Assembly: GCF_002895565.1 (NCBI RefSeq)
Contig: NZ_AZRN01000012.1
Location: forward strand, 62,001-126,000
Length of the DNA: 64,000 nt
Reading direction: 5' to 3'
DNA from: Petrotoga mexicana DSM 14811
Lineage (GTDB): Bacteria > Thermotogota > Thermotogae > Petrotogales > Petrotogaceae
Shown here piece after piece: positions 58,321 through 64,000 of this stretch; the first letter of the stretch is position 1; every line of letters begins with the position of its first letter. The translations under genes were made by a program, and so were the position numbers. Below the pieces are notes generated by a model that saw only the letters and a program-made list of their open reading frames with translations, was not told the origin of the DNA and made no database searches.

Positions 58321-60219
58321 TTGGCTAAAAGGGAACAGAGTACGGAAGAGTTTAAACCGTTTATTTCTGCAGATCGAGTTTTACCTGAATTTACCAAAAC
58401 TTCACTTGTTTTAGGGATTTTATTAGCTATTGTTTTTGGTGCTGCAAACGCTTACTTAGGGTTAAGGGTCGGAATGACTATTAGTGCGTCGATTCCAGCA
58501 GCTGTTATTTCGATGGGTATTATTCGTGGATTACTCAAAAAAGAATCGATTTTAGAGAACAACATGGCTCAAACAATTACCTCTGCTGGAGAATCCGTTG
58601 CGGCAGGAGCCATCTTTACAATACCAGCTCTTTATATTTGGTCGAGCGAATGGGGGACGGAATCACCAAGTTTACTGTTGATCACGATGATCGCTCTTGT
58701 TGGAGGGGTTTTAGGGGTTCTGTTTATGGTTCCTTTAAGGAAAGCTTTAATTGTTAAAGAGCATGGAGTTTTACCTTATCCGGAAGGCACAGCATGTGCT
58801 GAAGTCTTAAAAGCAGGAGAAGAAGGTGGGCCAAAAGCGAAAACAACCTTCTTGGGTTTAGGTGTTGGCGCAATCTACAAATTTATAGCCGATGGATTTA
58901 AGTTATTTCCCAGTGAAATCGAAACTCCTATACCCGGATACAAAGGAGCCGCTATTGGTGCAGATGTTTTGCCGGCGTTATTGGGTGTTGGTTTTATTAT
59001 TGGACCGCAGATTGCTGCTTATATGTTAGCAGGTGCAGTCATAGGTTGGTTTGGTTTTATTCCTTTAATTGATTATATTGGAAGTATGGGGGAAATTATT
59101 ATGGCTCCTGCTAACGTCCCTATTAGTGAGTTAGGCTATTGGGGCATTTGGGATAGCTATATTCGTTACATGGGGGCCGGAGCTGTTGCATTTGGTGGTA
59201 TCTTTAGCTTAATTAAATCTCTCCCAATGATAATCGAAACTTTTAGAGATGCAATGAAGGATTATTCAAAAGGCGTAGGTGAGAAGACAGATAAAAGAAC
59301 GGATCAAGATCTTTCCTTGAAACTTATTTTGATTATCATTCTTGTGATTATTCTTACCATGATGATGCTACCAATCATTCCTGGTGGTTTTGTTGGTGCA
59401 TTGTTAATTGCTGTTTTTGGCTTCTTTTTTGCGACTGTTTCTTCAAGAATCGTTGGTCTGGTAGGAAGTTCATCCAATCCGGTTTCAGGAATGACGATCG
59501 CAACTTTGATCATTACTGCCATTATCTTTAAAGCAACAGGAAATGACGGACAAACAGGAATGATTGCTACAATAACTGTGGGTTCGATCATTGCTATTAT
59601 TGCGGCCATTGCAGGGGATACCTCTCAAGACTTGAAAACTGGTTTTATTGTTGGAGCTACTCCTAAAAAACAACAAATTGGTGAAATTATAGGCGTGGTA
59701 GCTTCTGCTTTAGTGATTGGACTTGTATTGGTATTACTGAATGAGGCATGGGGTTTTGGCTCGAAAGAGTTACCTGCACCACAAGCCACCCTGATGAAAT
59801 TAGTCACTGAAGGAGTTATGGGAGGCAACTTACCATGGAATTTAATCTTTGTCGGTATGGGAATAGGAGTAGCCATAGAATTATTAGGTTTACCTGTATT
59901 ACCAATTGCTATTGGTTTATATCTGCCTATCCATCTAAGTACCCCCATTATGGTTGGTGGTACTGTTCGCGGTATCTTAAATAGAAAATTGAATAAAAAA
60001 GAAGCAGATAAGCAAGAAATAACTCAAAGAATAGAGTCAGGAACTCTTTTTGCATCAGGATTAATTGCTGGAGAAGGTTTAATAGGTATCTTGTTAGCCG
60101 TATTTGCCGTTCTTGGTGTAGATCTCGCCCTTGGTATAAATTTAGGACCAATTGGTTCCTTGATTTTCTTTGGGATATTAACCTATATGTTAATGAGATT
60201 TTCTGTATTAAAAAGATAA
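58321..60219 (+). CDS. OPT family oligopeptide transporter
   Basis: 632 residues from TTG 58321, behind GGAGGAG. At least twelve hydrophobic segments. The family start FGAANAYLGLRVGMTISASI and the segment EHGVLPYPEGTACAEVLKAG are typical of bacterial OPT proteins; GDTSQDLKTGFIVGATPKKQ follows. It imports small peptides or metal-chelate complexes; context favours peptides because a PqqD-like gene and a dipeptidase gene follow in the same direction. Confidence 0.93.
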   Translation: MAKREQSTEEFKPFISADRVLPEFTKTSLVLGILLAIVFGAANAYLGLRVGMTISASIPAAVISMGIIRGLLKKESILENNMAQTITSAGESVAAGAIFTIPALYIWSSEWGTESPSLLLITMIALVGGVLGVLFMVPLRKALIVKEHGVLPYPEGTACAEVLKAGEEGGPKAKTTFLGLGVGAIYKFIADGFKLFPSEIETPIPGYKGAAIGADVLPALLGVGFIIGPQIAAYMLAGAVIGWFGFIPLIDYIGSMGEIIMAPANVPISELGYWGIWDSYIRYMGAGAVAFGGIFSLIKSLPMIIETFRDAMKDYSKGVGEKTDKRTDQDLSLKLILIIILVIILTMMMLPIIPGGFVGALLIAVFGFFFATVSSRIVGLVGSSSNPVSGMTIATLIITAIIFKATGNDGQTGMIATITVGSIIAIIAAIAGDTSQDLKTGFIVGATPKKQQIGEIIGVVASALVIGLVLVLLNEAWGFGSKELPAPQATLMKLVTEGVMGGNLPWNLIFVGMGIGVAIELLGLPVLPIAIGLYLPIHLSTPIMVGGTVRGILNRKLNKKEADKQEITQRIESGTLFASGLIAGEGLIGILLAVFAVLGVDLALGINLGPIGSLIFFGILTYMLMRFSVLKR

Positions 60220-60261
60220 ACGCAAAAAATCATAAAAGAAAAGGGGATTAGTGGTAAAACG

Positions 60262-60627
60262 ATGGTGAAAACAATTTCAAAGAAAGATAATTTTTTAGAA
60301 TTGATCCCTATAAAAACAGAGCAATATAAAGCGATAAAGACTGAGACTGGAATCATTCAAATCCTCGTTCCTAGGAACGGTATGTTAGATCGAATTGTTA
60401 GAGTTTTTAAGAAGACTCCTGAGGTAATGAAAATCGATTTAGATGAATATGGTACATTTGTTTGGAATTTGATTGACGGGAAAAGAAATATCAAAGAAAT
60501 TGGAGAACAATTAAACTTAGAATTTGGCGACGAAGTTGAGCCTCTTTATGAAAGATTGGTTATATATATCAATATTTTAAGAAATAATAAATTTATCACG
60601 CTGAGTAAGAATGAAAACAGCGAATGA
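60262..60627 (+). CDS. Stand-alone PqqD-like protein
   Basis: 121 residues from ATG 60262; the ribosome-binding site is weak (GGGG, ~15 nt away). The C-terminal ~85 residues match the PqqD/RiPP-recognition fold (MKIDLDEYGTFVWNLIDGKR-NIKEIGEQLNLEFGDEVEP). PqqD domains bind leader peptides of ribosomally made natural products, but no precursor or radical SAM enzyme is nearby. Placed between an OPT transporter and a dipeptidase, it may act on or sense peptides; that is an inference. Overlaps the extended frame of pepD. Confidence 0.82.
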   Translation: MVKTISKKDNFLELIPIKTEQYKAIKTETGIIQILVPRNGMLDRIVRVFKKTPEVMKIDLDEYGTFVWNLIDGKRNIKEIGEQLNLEFGDEVEPLYERLVIYINILRNNKFITLSKNENSE

Positions 60628-60640
60628 AAGGAGCAGGTAT

Positions 60641-62098
60641 ATGAAAGGCAAATTAGAAGGACTTCAACCGGCATCTGTATTTAAACATTTTGAGGCAATT
60701 AGCAGAATTCCAAGAGGATCAGGGAATGAAAAGCAGATTAGCGATTATTTGACTCAGTTTGGAAAAGATCTTGGCCTTGAAGTAATTCAAGAGGAATCTT
60801 TGAATGTCATTATCAAAAAACCTGGAACAGCGGTGTATGAACAAGCTCCTACGGTTATTCTTCAAGGTCACATGGATATGGTTTGCGCAAAGAAAGAGGA
60901 CTTTCCTTTTGATTTTTCCAAAGACCCGATTCCGCTTTTTGTTGAAGGAGATTATGTAAAAACAGAAGGAACTACATTAGGAGCAGATAATGGTATTGCT
61001 GTGGCGATGATTATGGCTATTTTAGAATCAAAAGAATTAGAGCATCCACCGCTCGAATGTTTATTTACAGTAGCAGAAGAAACAGGGATGGATGGCGTGC
61101 GGAATCTACATCCCGAACATCTATCCGGTAAGATTTTGATTAATCTAGACTCCGAAGAAGAGGGAAAGATGCTGGCCTCTTGTGCTGGAGGTGTGAGAAA
61201 TGTCGTTTCGATTCCGATTGAGTGGAAAGAAGCTAATCCACAAAAACAATCCTACACTTTATCGATAAAAGGCTTACGGGGCGGGCATTCAGGGCTTGAG
61301 ATTGATAAACACAGAGCAAACGCTATTAAATTATTGGGCAGAATTTTAAAAGTTCTTCACCAATCTTTTGATATTCAAATCGCCAACGTCAAAGGTGGAG
61401 AAAAAATGAATGCCATCCCGAAAATAGCGTCTGCCATTATTGTTGCTGATCCAAACAATCGAAATGAAATTGAAAACATGGTTGATACATATCAAAAAGT
61501 CTTCAAGAAAGAATTTGAAGCATCAGATCCTAATATTCAAATACAGCTGGATAAAATTGAATCAGTGAAGCGAGTGTTTGCAGATAGCACAAAAATGAAT
61601 CTTATTCATGCCCTTCGTTTAATTCCTGCGGGAGTACAGACCATGAGCGCAAATATAGAGGGTTTAGTAGAAAGCTCAAATAATATTGGAACATTAGAAA
61701 CAAAAGAGGATTTTATTATTTTAAGTAGTGCTGTTCGGAGCTCAGTAAGATCCTTAAAAGAGGAGATCAACGATCGTATTTCAAGTGTTTGTGATTTAAT
61801 TGGTGCAAAAATGAAATTAGAATCGGATTATCCAGCATGGGAATATGAATCCAATTCAAAAATTCGACAGATTATGAATGAATTATATAAAGAATTGAAC
61901 AATAACCAAGAAATGAAAGTTGATGCGATTCATGCTGGGTTAGAATGTGGTTTTCTACAGGAAAAATTGGGTAAAATTGATATGGTATCGATTGGACCAA
62001 ATATTTACAATGCTCATACTCCTGAGGAATCATTAAGTATTTCATCAACGCAAAGAGTATACCAACTTTTAACTGAAGTATTAAAAAGAATAAAATAA
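60641..62098 (+). CDS. pepD: Aminoacyl-histidine dipeptidase (M20 family, PepD-like)
   Basis: 485 residues from ATG 60641, seven nt after AAGGAG; an upstream frame start at 60611 has no such site. Metal ligands are visible in LQGHMDMVCAK (His, Asp) and TTLGADNGIAVA (bridging Asp), with catalytic EE in FTVAEETGMDG. The lid domain carries RGGHSGLEIDKHRANA and a terminal HAGLECG. It cleaves dipeptides in the cytoplasm, fitting the transporter upstream. Confidence 0.94.
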   Translation: MKGKLEGLQPASVFKHFEAISRIPRGSGNEKQISDYLTQFGKDLGLEVIQEESLNVIIKKPGTAVYEQAPTVILQGHMDMVCAKKEDFPFDFSKDPIPLFVEGDYVKTEGTTLGADNGIAVAMIMAILESKELEHPPLECLFTVAEETGMDGVRNLHPEHLSGKILINLDSEEEGKMLASCAGGVRNVVSIPIEWKEANPQKQSYTLSIKGLRGGHSGLEIDKHRANAIKLLGRILKVLHQSFDIQIANVKGGEKMNAIPKIASAIIVADPNNRNEIENMVDTYQKVFKKEFEASDPNIQIQLDKIESVKRVFADSTKMNLIHALRLIPAGVQTMSANIEGLVESSNNIGTLETKEDFIILSSAVRSSVRSLKEEINDRISSVCDLIGAKMKLESDYPAWEYESNSKIRQIMNELYKELNNNQEMKVDAIHAGLECGFLQEKLGKIDMVSIGPNIYNAHTPEESLSISSTQRVYQLLTEVLKRIK

Positions 62099-62125
62099 AG
62101 GATAAAAAGAAATTCTCATACTAAA

Positions 62126-62166
62126 AAAGTGTGTTAAATTACATTTCTAGTAATTTAACACACTTT
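62126..62166. terminator. 17-bp perfect hairpin after pepD
   Basis: AAAGTGTGTTAAATTAC / GTAATTTAACACACTTT with a 7-nt loop, 28 nt after the pepD stop. It lacks a T run on the plus strand, so it may be a weak terminator, an mRNA stabiliser or an operator. A close copy is at 63963. Downstream, 62167-62266 holds an unused GAGGAGG and a 9-codon GTG frame but no convincing gene. Confidence 0.7.
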
Positions 62167-62266
62167 AATGAGGAGGTGAATCTTTCTTATTACAAACATT
62201 AAAAGATGATCAAACACTAGTTTCTGAAATACTTAAACACATATCGTACGAGGGGGTTTTAAAAAA

Positions 62267-63784
62267 ATGGAAAGACAACAATGGGGTAATAGAGGAGCAT
62301 TTGTACTTGCCGCTATCGGTTCTGCTGCAGGTTTAGGGAATATATGGCGTTTCCCTTATATAGTATACCAAAATGGAGGAGGAGCTTTTTTAATACCATA
62401 CTTTATAGCTATTCTTACTGCGGGATTACCACTTCTAATTTTAGAATTTTCAATGGGACAGAAAAATCAGTTAGGTGCGCCAGGAGCGATGGCTTCTGTT
62501 AAGAAAAAATTCGGGAAGATAGGCTGGTGGACAGTACTATCGGCTTTTATTATTGTGACGTATTATGCTGTAATAATGGGATGGAGCATCGTTTATTTGG
62601 TAGATAGTTTTACAGGTACTTGGATAGACACTGGTGTTCAGGAATATTTCTATGAGAATGTACTCCAACTTTCTTCTGGACCCGGTGATCTAGGTGGATT
62701 TAGTATTCCTGTATTGCTTGGAGTTATTTTAACGTGGATATTAATATATTTTATCTTAAGAAAAGGTACAGAGAGCGTGGGCAAAGTCGTTTGGTTCACA
62801 GTTCTAGCACCTATAGGGTTGTTAGTGGTATTAATTGTTCGTGCTGTTACTCTACCTGGTGCGATGAGTGGACTCAATTATTTTTTGCAACCAGATTTCT
62901 CACGTTTGCTTGATTATCATGTCTGGATTGATGCTTATTCACAAGTATTCTTTACATTAAGTCTTGGTATGGGGATAATGTTTGCTTATGCAAGTTATCA
63001 ACCAAAAGATTCTGATATAACTAATAATGCTTTAATAACAGTATTAGCTAATACAAGTATTAGTTTTATGTCTGGTATAGCAGTTTTTGGGACATTAGGT
63101 TATATGTCGGTAACTCAAGGGGTACCGATAAGCGAAGTAGCTACTTCAGGTATTGGCTTGGCATTTGAAGTATTTCCAACCGCTATCAAATTGTTACCTG
63201 GAGGTCCAGCAGTAGTTACAACTATAGGGGTGATATTCTTTTTAACTTTACTTACCTTAGGAATTGATTCAGCTTTTTCATTAGTTGAATCCAATATTAC
63301 CGCTTTTGTAGATAAATTCAAGTGGGATAAAAGAAAAGTTACTCTATGGGTAATAGTTGTTTTGGGTATAGTAAGTTTACTTTTTACAACCAAAGGTGGT
63401 TTATATTGGCTTGATATAATTGACCATTATATAAACAATTATGGACTAGTCTTGGGAGGTATTTTAGAAGCCATTGTTATTGGTTGGTATTATTATCCTG
63501 AAAAGTTAAGAAGTTATGTTAACTCAGTTTCTGAATATAGGATTGGAAAATGGTGGAACACCATGATTAAATATATAGTACCAATCATATTAACTATATT
63601 TCTAATTTACAATTTTATTGGTGATATCACAAAACCATACGGAGATTACGCTCTGAGATACCAATGGTTAGGTGGTTGGGGGATGTTAATTGCTTTGCTT
63701 ATTGTAGTTACTTTATTAAACAAGATAGGTAACAGAAATATCATAGAAGTTACCAATACAGATCAAGCCTTAGAAGAGAATTGA
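62267..63784 (+). CDS. NSS family sodium-dependent amino-acid symporter
   Basis: 505 residues, ATG behind GAGGGGG. About twelve transmembrane helices with the NSS hallmark GNIWRFPYIVYQNGGGAFLI in helix 1, where Na+ and substrate bind, and FSLVESNITAFVD in helix 8. Bacterial members carry Trp, Leu, Tyr or Met. The short partner gene immediately downstream resembles the MetS subunit of the MetPS methionine/alanine importer. Methionine is therefore one candidate substrate. Confidence 0.94.
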   Translation: MERQQWGNRGAFVLAAIGSAAGLGNIWRFPYIVYQNGGGAFLIPYFIAILTAGLPLLILEFSMGQKNQLGAPGAMASVKKKFGKIGWWTVLSAFIIVTYYAVIMGWSIVYLVDSFTGTWIDTGVQEYFYENVLQLSSGPGDLGGFSIPVLLGVILTWILIYFILRKGTESVGKVVWFTVLAPIGLLVVLIVRAVTLPGAMSGLNYFLQPDFSRLLDYHVWIDAYSQVFFTLSLGMGIMFAYASYQPKDSDITNNALITVLANTSISFMSGIAVFGTLGYMSVTQGVPISEVATSGIGLAFEVFPTAIKLLPGGPAVVTTIGVIFFLTLLTLGIDSAFSLVESNITAFVDKFKWDKRKVTLWVIVVLGIVSLLFTTKGGLYWLDIIDHYINNYGLVLGGILEAIVIGWYYYPEKLRSYVNSVSEYRIGKWWNTMIKYIVPIILTIFLIYNFIGDITKPYGDYALRYQWLGGWGMLIALLIVVTLLNKIGNRNIIEVTNTDQALEEN

Positions 63785-63799
63785 GAGGAGGAATTTAAT

Positions 63800-63922
63800 A
63801 TGACATCTTCAGCTATAGTTGTTCTTGTTATTGTCCTAGTAATTTTAGGCGGAGGATTATTTATCACGCTTAATAAAGCAATTAATTCTTCAAAAAATTC
63901 ACAGAAGAAAAAGAAAAAGTAG
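63800..63922 (+). CDS. MetS-like small subunit of the NSS transporter
   Basis: 40 residues from ATG 63800, behind GAGAGGAGG, 15 nt after the symporter stop. One transmembrane helix (SAIVVLVIVLVILGGGLFIT) is followed by a lysine-rich tail ending KKKKK. Its size, position and layout match MetS-type subunits needed for MetP-like symporters. Too short for most gene finders. Confidence 0.85.
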   Translation: MTSSAIVVLVIVLVILGGGLFITLNKAINSSKNSQKKKKK

Positions 63923-63962
63923 TATCTTCTTACAAAAATATAAATAGGGTTCTTATACTTAA

Positions 63963-64000
63963 GTAGTGTGTTAAATTATATTTTCAATTTAACACACTAC
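63963..64000. terminator. 15-bp hairpin after the MetS-like gene
   Basis: GTAGTGTGTTAAATT / AATTTAACACACTAC with an 8-nt loop, reaching the window edge. The preceding TTCTTATACTTAAGT parallels TTCTCATACTAAAAAAGT before the 62126 hairpin, so the two are homologous elements in the same orientation. Confidence 0.7.

Noticed and set aside
62167-62266. Leader peptide or small gene before the NSS symporter
   Set aside because: A GAGGAGG site is present, but the only frame with a start codon nearby is 9 codons. The long open frame (LLQTLKDDQTLVSEILKH...) has no ATG, GTG or TTG near the site.

Overview
The window looks like chromosomal DNA from a member of the Thermotogota, most likely Petrotoga or a close relative. 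It is AT-rich. It carries the fused phosphoglycerate kinase/triosephosphate isomerase gene typical of this phylum, a BamA/Omp85 gene of the kind that builds the outer sheath, a ThyX-type thymidylate synthase, a LexA repressor, and many TTG starts behind strong GGAGG ribosome-binding sites. The genus call is an inference from remembered family features, not from a search.

Layout. At 0-2 kb are the 5' part of a uridine-kinase-like gene and a tRNA-Thr/tRNA-Gly pair behind a near-consensus promoter, all on minus. At 2-8.4 kb (plus) are an OsmC-family protein, an Mrp/ApbC-type Fe-S carrier ATPase, a secreted GH13 amylase, PriA and the ribosome hibernation factor HPF. At 8.4-23.6 kb is one long minus-strand series: metG, gyrA, lexA, rpiB, a divergent dehydroquinate-synthase-like gene, a SPOR-like protein, a ComEA-like protein, queH, a FapA-like protein, a TPR protein, thyX and bamA, followed by an HPP membrane protein. 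At 23.6-24.35 kb is a gene-poor spacer with repeats and a possible small RNA. At 24.3-29.9 kb are proS, queT, a parvulin-type foldase, a small unknown gene and a GNAT protein. At 30-48.6 kb is another long minus-strand block: an MFS transporter, then valS, folC, ruvA, glmU, prs, rplY, pth, an RNase G-like gene, a beta-propeller-like protein, a MoxR ATPase with its VWA partner, ybaB, gap and pgk-tpi. At 48.8-56.6 kb (plus) are AMMECR1 with its radical SAM partner, apbE, a NusG-II protein, a Gx transporter, maf, radC, a repeat protein and ahcY, with glyA convergent. At 58-64 kb (plus) is a peptide and amino-acid uptake region: OPT transporter, lone PqqD-like protein, PepD dipeptidase, and an NSS symporter with its MetS-type small subunit.

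How the genes relate. Most of the window is housekeeping: tRNA charging (metG, proS, valS), lower glycolysis (gap, pgk-tpi), one-carbon and methyl metabolism (glyA, folC, thyX, ahcY), DNA topology and repair (gyrA, lexA, ruvA, radC, priA), translation quality control (pth, hpf), and queuosine salvage (queT, queH). The 58-64 kb segment links transport of peptides or amino acids with intracellular dipeptide cleavage.

The most unusual content is not in the gene list. A GC-rich, hairpin-forming repeat family sits between same-strand genes, and its conserved GCGCTA edge nearly always faces the start of the downstream gene. A short repeat encodes the same peptide (SLTA/T-S/N-KE) in three unrelated proteins. 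glmU appears to start at an AUA codon. Matching long hairpins bracket the NSS/MetS operon.
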